From positions 17,825,559 to 17,889,558 of the forward strand of contig NC_056041.1 in NCBI RefSeq assembly GCF_004379255.2: 64,000 bases of DNA, in the 5' to 3' direction. Below the pieces are notes generated by a model. The model searched no databases and was not told the DNA's origin. It saw nothing but the letters and a program-made list of their open reading frames with translations. How positions within the stretch are numbered: the stretch's first letter is position 1; each line of letters starts with the position of its first letter. Positions 1 to 11,028 of the stretch are shown here, in pieces. A program made the position numbers and the translations under genes. The stretch comes from Salvia splendens. Lineage: Eukaryota > Streptophyta > Magnoliopsida > Lamiales > Lamiaceae.

Positions 1-956
1 ATTGTTAAATTTATTATTTTTGCAAAGTCTAATTTTGCATATCATGATATTTCAAAAAGGGTGAACTTGTGCACGTTGTTGCTGTTTGGAACAGAAAGTG
101 ATTGAGGAGTAAGCTTTTGAGGTGGGCTTTCTTTTTAAATAAGGACTATGTCCTAAATACTTTTTTATGTGAAAGGAGGTGGAAAGTGTTTGTCTTGCCA
201 TGTTTTGTATTTGAATGAACCTATCTGAAGTGGCTATGCCATGTATGTTAAATCGAATTCGGGTCCCAGTAGGGCCGCAAACCCTGCTCGGACTAGTGTA
301 CACCCCGTAGATCGTGTGCTATCTCTTTAGAGTTGGCCGGTCTAGTGACTTGGTTCGTGGCCACGTTCCTTGTCATGTATGTTCAGATATGGTGATGGTG
401 AATGTGGATGGAAAATGGTCGGCCGACCGAACTTGTGAAATATATGTTTTTGGTGTACTTGGGTTTCTTTTAATTAAACCCCCAAGGTCACTTGATTATG
501 GCTTGACAAACTATGTTTTGGCATGTGTCCACTGAGTGCATCAAGTACTCAGCCCTGCATATTGTTTTTCTTAATGTGCAGATTGAGCGGCGATGGACGT
601 GGAGGATGTTGAGCAGAGTTCATGGATTGTTTTGTCATGATTAATAAATGTTGGGTTTGTCGTGTCTTCATACTCGGCATTTTCCGTGTCTTGAACGCTT
701 CCGCTAAGAGTCCTTTTCTTTAGAATTGTTTATTCGTGCAGAGTCTAACTCGTTTGAAAATTGTTTATTGTCCTTTCTTTATTTACTTAGAGTTGGCATT
801 ATTGTTAGGATAATATTATGACGTTTTCAAAGTTAATTCAGTTATTAAATTTTTTGGTCAAATGTGTATGTTTTTCCCCTTTCTTCCCCGCTTCTTTAAT
901 CCTCCCCTAGTCGCGATCAACCGTGTTTTCTATCCTTAGAAAATGCGGGCGTGACA
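1..956 (+). repeat. 5' LTR (3' portion) of Tekay-type Ty3/gypsy element
   Basis: This is the right part of a long terminal repeat. The window starts inside it. It matches 23623-24578 base for base with a constant offset of 23622 and no indels. I count six substitutions by eye. It ends in GTGACA just before a primer-binding site, so the LTR boundary is at 956. The small open frames on both strands occur identically in the other LTR copy and do not look like genes. Confidence 0.93.
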
Positions 957-959
957 GAG

Positions 960-971
960 TGGTATCAGAGC
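960..971 (+). other. Primer-binding site, initiator tRNA-Met type
   Basis: TGGTATCAGAGC lies three bases after the LTR end. It is complementary to the 3' end of plant initiator tRNA-Met, the usual primer of chromovirus and many other plant LTR elements. It fixes the orientation of the element as plus strand. The leader from 972 to 1770 is AT-rich, with an A-rich run near 1038-1075, and I see no gene in it. Confidence 0.92.
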
Positions 972-1770
972 GACTTTCTTTCCGCTCTAGACCCAAGAGT
1001 CTTCTTTCCTTCTTGATCTAGATTAGTATCCCTAGATCAAAAAAAAGTAAAAATAAAAAAATAAAAAAAAAATTAAAAGTGTCAAAGGCTCAACATCCGA
1101 CCATCGCGCTCAACCTGGAAAGTGGTAACCAAAACTTTTGTAAGTGATTTTGAGCTAATTATTTTGGGAATGGAAATGATTAGTTGTGCATGATGGAATT
1201 ATTGGCCGGAAAAAAAAAATATGTTGTGGAAACTTGTGAAAAGTTTTGGAAATATTTGAACTCTAAGTGAAAGCATGCTAGTTCTTCTCCTATTGAGATT
1301 TTGAGGGACATGATGTTGTTATGTGTTGAGACGTCTAGTGATAATTGTTTGTGTATGCTCGATTATGTGGCCTTTATGTGATGATTTGAGTCATGACTCG
1401 TATATACTGAAATATGATATTTTGAATTCCTTGTGTGATTGCGGACTGTTTTGAATGAACGTTAGACTTTAAATTAGCGATTCTAATTGTATGTAGCAAC
1501 TCAATTATTGCTTCTCTGAGCAAACTAAATGAACGCGGAACAACGATCTAATATCAAAAGGATAAAAGAAAAATAATAAGTATGAACGTTCGGAAGGTGT
1601 GAATGGAAGTTTGAGTGATGATAGTTAGTGTTACATGCGCATACGTAGTTTGTTTTATTATACGTATTCTATAATCGTTATATATGAAAGGTTGCGTGAG
1701 AAGTCTTGATACGATAATGTAGTGATAAATAATTGGAGCGACCATATTAATCTATGCGTTTTGAATCAGA

Positions 1771-2733
1771 ATGCCACCGAGACGTGGACGTAGACCTAGG
1801 CGTGGACGTGGAGAGGAGGACCCTGTGGACCCTCATAATGTAGAGGGAGAGCAACCACCACCACCACCACCATCGCCTCCACCACCACCACCACCCCCGC
1901 CCCAACCCAAACAATACATTGATACCTTTTTTAGGCAAAAACCCCCACAGTTTGATGGACAGGGAGAGCCGTCTAAGGCAGAGACCTGGATACGCACCCT
2001 CGAGCGCATATTTAATTTTATGGAGTGCACCGACAAGGAACGCCTCGCTTGTGTGACTTTTCAATTAACGAGGCCCGCAGATTTTTGGTGGGATACCAAG
2101 CTAAGGGCCATGAACCCTGAACGCCGTGAAGCGCTTACTTGGGAGACATTCAAGGAAGAGGTTTACAATAAGTACGTTCCCATGAGCTATAGATGAGCAA
2201 AGGTAGTTGAATTCCATACTTTGAAGCAAGGGAATATGACGGTGACAGAGTACGACCGTGCACTGTGTGAAATTACTCGATATGCTCCCGAGTTGGTGGA
2301 TACAGATGAGAAAATAGCAGAAAAGTTCTGTGCTGGTCTCAAGCACGAAATAAGAGTAGCAGTGGCAAGTCGCAGAGGACTTTCATATTCTGAGATTTTG
2401 GCTTGTGCATTAGATGTGGAATAAGCGTTGCCTAAGGAGATGACAGTAGCAAATACTACACCAGTGCCACTTCAACAACATAATTTCAGAGATAACAGGA
2501 AGTAGGATGGAGATCGGACTCCATATGATAACAAGAGGCAGCAACCCATCAGAAACCCACCGCAATATGGAGGTAGGCAGAGTGCTCCCTATCAGAGGGG
2601 TGACTTCCGGCCTAGAGCCCCCCAGTGTGCTAAGTGCTTTAAGAACCATTTTGGGGAGTGCAGAGAAAAGAGCAATAAATGCTACACTTGTGGTGAAAAT
2701 GGCCACTTCTCAAGAGAATGCCCGAGTAAGATT
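1771..2733 (+). pseudogene. gag region of the Tekay element, three premature stops
   Basis: The frame opens at ATG 1771 with a basic start (MPPRRGRRPRRGRG), then a proline run and a Retrotrans_gag domain with features such as 'RPADFWWDTKL' and 'TWETFKEEVYNKY'. In the same frame are TGA at 2194, TAA at 2422 and TAG at 2503, so full-length Gag cannot be made. A CCHC zinc knuckle ([14 protein letters not shown], about 2680-2721) follows and is still in frame with pol. Gag would form the virus-like particle and bind element RNA. The TGA and TAG codons look like single-base changes of arginine and glutamine codons, which is inference. It is continuous in frame with the pol segment that follows. 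Confidence 0.88.
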
Positions 2734-5157
2734 ATGGGGATGGGAGCAGGACAGAACAATCAAGGGTTCCGTCCGCAAGTGCGGGCACTACAAGCCGAAC
2801 CGAGGGGATACTTACCCGCACCACAGCAGCAGCAGCAGCAGCAACAACGTCGTCAAGGACTTCCCACTCAGGCAAGGGCATATGCTTTAAAAGGGAAACA
2901 GCCGACGAACCAACAAGGGAATCAAGAGCAAGGAAACTTGGCAGGTATGGGCACGCTCCTCGACATGCCTATTATTGTTTTGTTTGATACGGGTGCATCA
3001 CATTCTTTTATATCAGCATCATGTGTGAATACTTTAGAACTGCCTATCAATAGAACTGAACAGAGAATGAGTGTGACTTCACCCGTAGGAGGAACTATAG
3101 ATATATCACAAATTTGCTCGAATGTAGAATTTACTATGGGAGAACTTAAGCTAGTTGCACACAAATTACAAGTTATGTCGATGGGGAGTGTAGATATAAT
3201 TTTGGGAATGGATTGGTTGGCCGAGAATCATGTTACCATTCGCTGCAAAGAGAGAGAGATATCTTTTCAAACCCCGGGAAAGGAGCCGACTATATTTTAT
3301 GGGATTTCTATTAATCGACGCAAGTCCATAATTTCTGCACTTCAAGTGACGACTATGATGAAGAAGGGATGCCCAGCGTATCTCGTCTATCTTAATGGAG
3401 AGGAGAAGAAAGAAAGAAGCATAGAGGATGTGGCAGTAGTGAAAGAATTCCCAGACGTTTTTCCTAACGCCTTGCCAGGACCACCACCCGAGAGACAGTT
3501 GGAGTTTACAATTGATTTGGAGCCAGGATCAGCACCGATATCTAAGGCACCATACCGTATGGCGCCTAAGGAATTGGAAGAACTTAAGATACAACTACAA
3601 GAGTTGCTAGACTTGGGTTTCATTAGACCCAGTGTGTCGCCGTGGGGAGCACCGGTGTTGTTCGTGAAGAAGAAAGATGGAACATTGAGGATGTGCATAG
3701 ATTATCGAGAGTTGAACAAGTTGACACTCAAGAACAAGTATCCACTACCGAGGATAGATGATTTGTTTGATCAACTCCGTGGAGCTGGAGTATTCTCGAA
3801 AATGGATTTGAGATCGGGATACCATCAACTGAGAGTCCGACAAGAAGATGTACCCAAGACGGCTTTCCGAACTAGATACGGCCATTATGAGTTTATAGTG
3901 ATGCCTTTCGGATTGACAAATGCGTCGGCCGTATTTATGGACCTTATGAATCGTGTGTTCCATCCATACTTGGACAAGTTCGTCTTAGTCTTCATAGACG
4001 ATGTCCTTATCTACTCAAAGAACGAACAGGAACATGAAAAACATTTGAGGACTACCTTGGAGACGTTAAGGGCCGAGAAACTCTACGCCAAGTTCAGTAA
4101 GTTTGAGTTTTGGCTCAAAGAAGTGAATTTCCTTGGGCACATAGTGAGTGCAGATGGAATTCGAGTAGAACCCGCAAAGGTGGAAGCTGTACAGAAATGG
4201 AAATCACCAACCACACCTAATGAAATTCGGAGCTTCCTAGGACTGGCGGGATATTATCAGAGATTTATCGAGGGATTTTCTAAGATAGCGAGGTCAATGA
4301 CGCAACAACTAAAGAAGGGGATCAAAGTGCATTGGACGCCGGAGTGTGAGGCCAGTTTTCAGTTACTAAAAGAGAAGTTGACCACCGCACCAATTCTCGC
4401 TGTGCCAGAGTCAGACACTAACTACGTGGTGTATACCGATGCATCAAAAGTTGGACTTGGATGTGTACTTATGCAGAATGGGAAAGTGATTGCGTATGCA
4501 TCAAGGCAGTTGCGGCCGCATGAGTTGAACTATTTGACGCATAACTTGGAGTTGGCAGCAGTTGTACATGCTTTGATGATTTGGAGACACCATCTTTATG
4601 GAGTTCGATGTGAGATATATACGGACCATAAAAGCCTCAAGTACTTCTTTGAACAAAAGGATTTGAACATGCGCCAGCGTAGATGGCTTGAGTTGGTGAA
4701 GGATTATGATTGCAGTATAAACTACCACCCAGGAAAGGCGAATGTAGTGGCTGATGCCCTAAGTAGAAAGTCTCAACCTCAATTGGCCACTTTTCTCACG
4801 AACGAAGAGAACTTGATACGAGAGTTAAGTAAAATGCGATTGGAGGTAGTGAGAGCACCCGAGACAGTGGAAGGAAGGATCGCCACCTTGGTAATGGAAC
4901 CCGACCTAAGGGCTAGAATTGTGGAAACTCAAAGACACGATACTTTACTTGAGAAAATCCGTTCGGAAGTGAGGACAGGGGAGCAAGAATATTTTCACGA
5001 GGAGGCGGATAATGCCCTCACATTCAAGGGCAGGTTGTGCGTGCCTAGAGACGAAGGGCGTAGAAATGAAATCATGAGGGAAGCACACAAAACATCGTAT
5101 ACTGCGCACCCGGGGAGTACCAAGATGTATCGAGATATGAAGAGACAGTTTTGGTAG
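2734..5157 (+). pseudogene. pol of the Tekay element: protease, RT, RNase H, start of integrase
   Basis: An 807-codon open stretch is in the gag frame. In order it has an aspartic protease ([12 protein letters not shown] near 2980-3010), reverse transcriptase with catalytic FIDD at about 3991-4002 and '[17 protein letters not shown]' before it, RNase H ([10 protein letters not shown] near 4433), then the first histidines of the integrase HHCC zinc finger. It ends at TAG 5155, where family members have a Trp in the finger. The RT type, the initiator-Met primer site and the chromodomain further on place it in the Tekay/Del branch of chromoviruses. The protein would copy and integrate element RNA. 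This copy is broken downstream. Confidence 0.92.
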
Positions 5158-6326
5158 AATGGCACGAAAAAACATGTAGCGGTGTTTGTGGAGAGGTGTC
5201 TAGCATGTTAGCAAGTGAAAGCTCTACATCAACGACCTTATGGGAGACTACAACCACTTGAGATACCGGAGTGGAAATGGGAGCACATTGCAATGGATTT
5301 CGTGACAGGATTACCAAGATCCCAACGAGGAAACGCTGTTATTTGGGTGATTATTGATCGTCTCACAAAATCTGCTCACTTTGTGCCGATTCGTGATACC
5401 TATGGAGCCAATAAGTTGTCTAAGATGTATGTGAAAGAGATCATACGCTTACATGGAGTACTACGTGTGATCGTGATGCGAAGTTTACCTCTAGATTTTG
5501 GATGAGCCTACAACGAGAGTTAGGCACTAAGTTGAATTTCAGTACTGCATTCCACCCGCAGACGGATGGGCAATCAGAGAGGACGATACAGACTTTGGAG
5601 GATATGTTGAGAGCCGTAGTGCTAGATCAAGGAGTAGGTTGGGAGGAAGTGTTGCCACTAATAGAGTTCGCTTACAACAATAGTTATCAGGCGACTATTA
5701 ACATGCCCCCGTATGAGGCATTGTATGGGAAGAAGTGTAGATCACCACTTTACTGGGATGAAGTGGGTGAGAGAAGAGTTCTTGGACCAGACTCGGTGGA
5801 AGAAATGATTGAGATTGTTCGACAAATTCGTGAGAGGATCAAGGAAGCTCAGGATCGACAGAAATCATATGCTGATGTTCGAAGAACCGATCTCCAATTT
5901 GAGGCAGGAGATAAAGTTTTTCTAAAGGTAGCCCCGTCAAAAGGAATAACTCGGTTCGGTGTGAAAGGCAAGTTGAGACCACGATTTATTGGACCTTATG
6001 AGATTCTTGACAGAGTGGGTACCGTAGCGTATAGATTGGCGCTACCACCAAGCTTTGGGAGAGTACACAACGTTTTCCATGTGTCACAATTGAGAAAGTA
6101 CGTGTTCGACCCTAACCACATAATTCATCAAGATGAGATGATGATTTTGAATCCGAATTTGAGTTACGAAGAAAAGCCCGAAGCCATTCTGGATCGGAAA
6201 GTGCAAGAGTTGAGAAATAAGTCTATTGCTTCGGTGAAGGTTCGGTGGAGAAATCATGGCATTGAGGAAGCTACGTCGGAATTTTAAGACAAGATGAGGG
6301 AGAAGTACCCAAAATTGTTTGAATGA
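5158..6326 (+). pseudogene. Integrase core and chromodomain of the Tekay element, with stop and frameshift
   Basis: After TAG 5155 the same frame continues through the zinc finger cysteines, meets another TAG at 5209, then enters the catalytic core (WKWEHIAMDFVTGLP, then 'VIIDRLTKSAHFVPI'). Near 5465-5475 a small deletion shifts the frame. The next frame carries 'STAFHPQTDGQSERTIQTLE', the GPY/F-like C-terminal domain and a chromodomain-like tail (about 6150-6290). A further TAA lies at 6285 and the natural end is probably TGA 6324. The chromodomain is the hallmark of chromoviruses and directs insertion into heterochromatin. The gene is inactive as read. Confidence 0.88.
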
Positions 6327-6370
6327 TCTAAGCAAATTTCGGGACGAAATTTTTGTGAAGATGGGTAGAT

Positions 6371-7934
6371 TGTAATACCCGTTTTTTCTATCTTTTTAAG
6401 TTAAGGTTTTTGTTTTTAGAACGAGCGAGTGATAGACCTTGAATAAAATACCGTGTTGTTTCGTTTGGTTATGAATGCTTGAATTATTGTTGATTAATTT
6501 TATGGTGTAAGTTGTCGACGAGTTCGACATGAGAGTCGTCGATGGGAAAATTTGGGCATTCGTTTACAATGTACTTGGAATAACACCAAACTACTAAATA
6601 ATAAAACACCACAATTTAATCAATGTACTAAAATTATATAATTTTGGGCCTATCACATTTGTCTATTTTTTAGCCCATTTATCCTTGTTCAATTGGGCTA
6701 CTTTTAATATAGCCATTTATTTCTAATTCCCATTGAATTCATGCAGCCAACATAAATCCCTTCCTCTAAACCCTTCTACACGTTCCTTATTCACCAAAAC
6801 CCCCACTCCCAAAAATCTCGCCAACTAACAAATATACTCTCTGCATTATATATCTTTCCCACAATTGTATCCTTTATCAGCGCCGCCTCATAATTTCAGC
6901 ACAGTTTTCTTCCCTTCCAACAAAGGTATAATCTTCCACTTCAATTCAGTGTATACAACTCTCTGGATATTAAACCCATAGCACCATATTTTTCTTGTCA
7001 CAGTTGAGAGGAAAACAATTGAGCAGCCTGTGAAATAACCACCCTCTGCAATCTCAAATTGTTCTCTTCATTCTAAAGGTATACTCCCTAATTTTGGACA
7101 TCCTCTACAGATTAACATCCAAACATTCATGGTAGTTCATGAATTGAAATTTTGAAACTGTTGATTGATTTGTGCTTGCAAAAGTCTCGATCTTTAGGGC
7201 CATTAGAAACTATCCTCTCGTTTCTTTAATCTCTAGGTCTTGGAAATCCGTTTCTGCCCATAAATATTTGAAGGCAAACTAAAAAAAAACTTAATAAGAT
7301 GAGGGAGAGGGACTTACCGGTTGTGAGTAGCAGCGCCGCTGCCGACGGAGGAGCTGGGTAGCGACTGAATTTCAGTGTGATGGCGACGACGGTGCTGGGA
7401 CAGAGACAGCGGCAGCACAATATCGACGGCGGCGACGGAGAGGCGTGAGGCGGAGCCGAGTTTGGAATGAGGGAGATGAGTTGGGATCGTTTCTGTTGTG
7501 GTGAATTGTAGAAGATGACAGGGAGAAAGGGAGAGTGAGATTGAAGAGAGGAAGAAGATGGGAATTCTGTTTCTAATTTTTTTGGTGAATTTTAGAGAGT
7601 GGGGGAGTTGCTGTTTTGAGATAAAATTCGAGAGAGAGAGAGACGTGTATGTGGTTGGGGTAATTTAATAAATAGGGAGCATTGTTTTGTCATTTAAGAA
7701 CAGAGAGGGATTTGAGATAGAGAGAGATGCAGGGGGGGTCACGGTTGGAAGTATATATTAAGTTACAGCCTTTACTTTTCTTTTTATTCTTTAAGGGGTT
7801 ATGGCAGGGAGTACATCAAAGTTACAGCCTTTACTTTTCTTCTTGACCAATTAAGTTGGATAATCAGATTTGATGTGTTGATTTGGAAATACAATAATAT
7901 GTGTGTATACATGTGTTGTAAAAGGAAAGTATAC
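6371..7934 (+). repeat. 3' LTR of the Tekay element, first segment
   Basis: The LTR starts TGTAATACCC directly after the purine-rich stretch AAGATGGGTAGAT. It runs to 7934, where the Athila-type element is inserted. Segments at 22291-22321 and 23307-24578 continue it, giving a rebuilt LTR of about 2.87 kb beginning TG and ending CA. The matching start of the 5' LTR is outside the window, so this segment cannot be checked against its partner. Antisense open frames here, including one near 7226-7420, show no recognisable product. Confidence 0.85.
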
Positions 7935-9432
7935 TGATAAGTCGTATTCTAGGCCTCGGTTACTGGTCAGTATGATAGGTTTAAATGATTATATTTGCAA
8001 AGCAGTTGCTCAAAGTGTGCAGGATAAGTGTTCTGGCCAGTAGGGAAGTTCCGGAGTGTTCGGGTAGAAAAAAGCGCCAGCATGGTCTCATACTGATCCG
8101 TATACGTGCTAAAACGGCTTGAGATGAAGAAGACGGATAGCTGGGACGGATTACCCACAATTAAGGGCAAAGAAGTCAAATTGCAGCGAGGATTTACCCT
8201 AAAATCAAGGGTAGCCTCCCTATAAAAGGTAGCCAAGTTGGAGAGAGAAGAAGCTTTCGAGAGACTTCAATTCACCATCATCTTTAGGTAGAGAGTTCTC
8301 TCGGTAATTTCAGTCTTTCAGCCGTGTCCCACTTCTTGCTTCGCCGAGCCATGATCACCTGACGTTCAGAATGTTCCCGAGTTCCAGTCATCGTCCGTTC
8401 CAGTTAGCTAGATCGTAGTTCCAGTCAGAGATTTTATCGCCCGGAGTGGCAAACAATCTTTAAATTGCTTTCGTAGTTTAATTAGTTCTCCGTCTTTACG
8501 TTGGATTTCTGTTACATTTTGGGATTTTGTTGTTTTGAAATGCTTGCTTTGGATATCCGAACGTGTTAATGCTATGAAGTTGATTTCCGTTTCGTTCATT
8601 GTAGTGTTCTTTTCTTTCCTTGTCTAGTTAGCTTAGATCTAAGATTTCTCGGTGTTTTAAGTGCTAAATCTCTAAATTCTGTTACGTAACAAATTTCTTT
8701 AGGATAGGTAAACAAGTACTATTTGATCTGGAAGTAGATCGTTGCATGCAAGGCTTCGTTTTATTTTCTGAATCGATCTTTCATGTTGACCAGCATGCAG
8801 AAGTCCAGTTTCAGCGTTTGATTTCAGATTTGATTTCTTAGTTTTAGATCTGTGTTCGCGAGTTGTTAATCTGCGTTTGCCGGGTTGGATCTGGAATTGT
8901 TATCTGAGTTTAATTTGTGTTGTTGGAGAAGATGATGTCTACATCCAGATTGGGGACCACCTTACTTTTATTTACTTTTGCTTTCTTTTGTCCTTCACCT
9001 CTGGTTGTACCTGCAGATCTGTCAGCCTAGTCACCACTACCTCCACTACACTCTGAATATTCTGTTTAGCCAAAAATAGAAATACCGTCCTTTCCAAACA
9101 ATTTCTGTTACACCATGTCCCCTCATTTCCACGTACACAGTTGCATTCCATGATCTGCTCCCCCATCCTAGTCAGTAGGACGCCACCCTTTAATTACTCG
9201 CCTAGGTAGAAACTCAACCCGAGCGTGGTAGCTAACCAACCCTCCAAAACATCACCGCAGTAGTTTAAACGCACCATCTCTGTGGGATTCGACCCTTACC
9301 TCCACTATACTGATCAGTAGAAGTGGGTTGAGGAATCTTTGAAGACGAGGTCTAGGCTTAGTTAGGATCTTTATCCTGCCAGTAGGATATATCCTCACTT
9401 GAACGACACCTACGCACCACGTTACCTCTTCA
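7935..9432 (+). repeat. 5' LTR of the Athila-type element
   Basis: It begins TGATAAGTCG and ends CCTCTTCA. It is identical in length to 20788-22285 with two substitutions seen. It contains a clear TATA box (TATAAAAG, 8221-8228), the probable transcription start signal for the element. Three exact CTGRYCAG palindromes lie in it (7963, 8033, 9310). Confidence 0.96.
8221..8228 (+). promoter_or_regulatory. LTR TATA box
   Basis: TATAAAAG is preceded by a CCC and followed by GTAGCC. The same site occurs at 21074-21081 in the 3' LTR. It is the best core-promoter candidate in the LTR. Transcription would begin roughly 30 bases downstream, which is inferred from the motif only. Confidence 0.7.
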
Positions 9433-9434
9433 AA

Positions 9435-9452
9435 TGGCGCCGTTGCCGGGGA
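9435..9452 (+). other. Primer-binding site, tRNA-Asp type
   Basis: TGGCGCCGTTGCCGGGGA starts two bases after the 5' LTR. This sequence is the classic primer site of Athila/Tat elements, complementary to the 3' end of tRNA-Asp. It supports both the lineage call and the LTR boundary at 9432. Confidence 0.9.
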
Positions 9453-9537
9453 TGGATGGAGTTTTAGATACTATTGTGTGTGATACTTTGGCGTAAATAT
9501 TGTGTATAATTTTTCTCTTTTTCTTTTGTTTCAGTTT

Positions 9538-11028
9538 ATGAGAAGCAGTTCGGATCCTAATCCGTGGAAACCGAAGATACTTCAGCGAGGATCCATACTT
9601 GTGACCACTCGTTCTGGCCTGTCAACAACTCTGTCTGACCTAGACACGAGTAGCGACGAAGAACAGTACACCATAGAAGGACCAATTCCCGTGGAGTTGC
9701 CACTGTTGGAAGGCAATCCAGGAATGGCTGCCAACATGGACGAAGATCCAGAGATCGGTACGCTGAATGCGCATACCGAAGGAGAACCACCGCAAGCTAT
9801 CGTGGTCACCCCGGGACAGACTGCTTGTGACGTGAAGCCTCATGTCATAGCGATTCTACCTACATACTGCGGGAAAAGCTATGAAGGGCCGTATGAGTTC
9901 CTTCACGAATTTTGTAAGATTTGTAGAGCGCAGAGAAGACCAGCAGGAGCGACTGAAGATGATTATAGGCTGAAAGCTCTGCCATTTGTGCTCAAGGGGG
10001 AAGCGAACACCTGGTTCATGCGCTTGCCCCCTGACTCTATTGAGACTTGGGCCGACTTCAAGTCAGCATTCCTGGGCGAGTTTTTTCCGTCATCTAAGAC
10101 AAGCGCACTGAAGAGAGAAATAACGAATGTGAAGCAAGGATATGACGAGCCCTTGAGCGACTATTGGGCAAGATACATGGGTCTTTTGGAATCGTGTCCC
10201 AACCATCGCATGGCGGACATTGAAGTACATCATACTTTCTACGAGGGCATGAACGCGGTAACCAAAGACCTGGCCAATTCATCTTCGGGAGGAAGCTTCA
10301 CGCAATTACGGGTCAGCGAAGCAAAGAGAGTCCTAAGGAAGCTACTGAATGCAAAGAAAGAGTATGACCATTCAAGGGAAGGATACAACCGAGAGCGGGC
10401 TGCTGTTGCATCGACTACTGATCAGGAGAACAAGCTGGAGCAGAAAATGGACTTGAAGATGGATGAGCTGAAGAAGTCACTTTTGAGTGCCATCGAGAAG
10501 AGCACTCCACCACCTCTCCCAACTGGAAACTACAAGGGTGCAGAGCAGGGGAATCAAGGGGCCCAATACGAGCATCCGAATGACTTGATCAGTACGGAGC
10601 AAGCTAACGCTGCTGGGTATTTTAACCAGAATGGGAATTGGATCCAGGGGAGACAACGGGACGCACCATGGAGGGACCACCCGAATTTTCGATGGGGAGA
10701 AGGGAACCAAAACCAGAACCAAGGTCAAGGCCAGAACCAATATAACCCTTACCCGAACCAAAACCCTAACCGTGGACCAGCAAACCCAGACTTCCAGCCC
10801 AACTGGTCAGGAAGAAACCAACAAGCCCAAAACCATAACCCACAAAGCTCAAACTCGAACCCTGTTTACGTGCCACCCCATCAGAGAAATTTCCAAAACT
10901 ACCAAAATCAACCAAACCAAGCATCCCAACACCATCAGAACCAGAATCAATTCCAAGCCCAGCACCAGAATCAATATCCTCAAGATCAGTACACTCCTCC
11001 TGCCCAATATAACCAATACCCCGCCTAA
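9538..11028 (+). CDS. Gag of the Athila-type element
   Basis: An upstream ATG at 9502 is in frame. I prefer ATG 9538 because it follows a pyrimidine tract and CAG resembling a splice acceptor, and it begins with a polar sequence ([12 protein letters not shown]). A Retrotrans_gag domain follows ([20 protein letters not shown] to '[15 protein letters not shown]', about 9880-10275), then a basic coiled region and a long Asn/Gln-rich tail (about 10620-11028). The frame stops at TAA 11026, just after a CCCC run. The Gag-like text resumes in the next frame, so Gag and Pol are split by one base. Gag would form the particle in the cytoplasm. No CCHC knuckle is visible, which is common in Athila. Confidence 0.85.
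   Translation: MRSSSDPNPWKPKILQRGSILVTTRSGLSTTLSDLDTSSDEEQYTIEGPIPVELPLLEGNPGMAANMDEDPEIGTLNAHTEGEPPQAIVVTPGQTACDVKPHVIAILPTYCGKSYEGPYEFLHEFCKICRAQRRPAGATEDDYRLKALPFVLKGEANTWFMRLPPDSIETWADFKSAFLGEFFPSSKTSALKREITNVKQGYDEPLSDYWARYMGLLESCPNHRMADIEVHHTFYEGMNAVTKDLANSSSGGSFTQLRVSEAKRVLRKLLNAKKEYDHSREGYNRERAAVASTTDQENKLEQKMDLKMDELKKSLLSAIEKSTPPPLPTGNYKGAEQGNQGAQYEHPNDLISTEQANAAGYFNQNGNWIQGRQRDAPWRDHPNFRWGEGNQNQNQGQGQNQYNPYPNQNPNRGPANPDFQPNWSGRNQQAQNHNPQSSNSNPVYVPPHQRNFQNYQNQPNQASQHHQNQNQFQAQHQNQYPQDQYTPPAQYNQYPA

Noticed and set aside
52..535. Open frames of 83 and 73 codons on opposite strands
   Set aside because: They recur nearly unchanged at 23674-24157 because they lie in the two LTR copies. 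No domain or codon signal is visible.
1747..2064. Antisense Gly/Trp-rich frames
   Set aside because: These are mirror images of the proline-rich gag start.
10631..11015. N-terminal extension of the Athila pol frame
   Set aside because: It overlaps gag out of frame with low-complexity Asn/Thr-rich text. The Gag domain is in the other frame.
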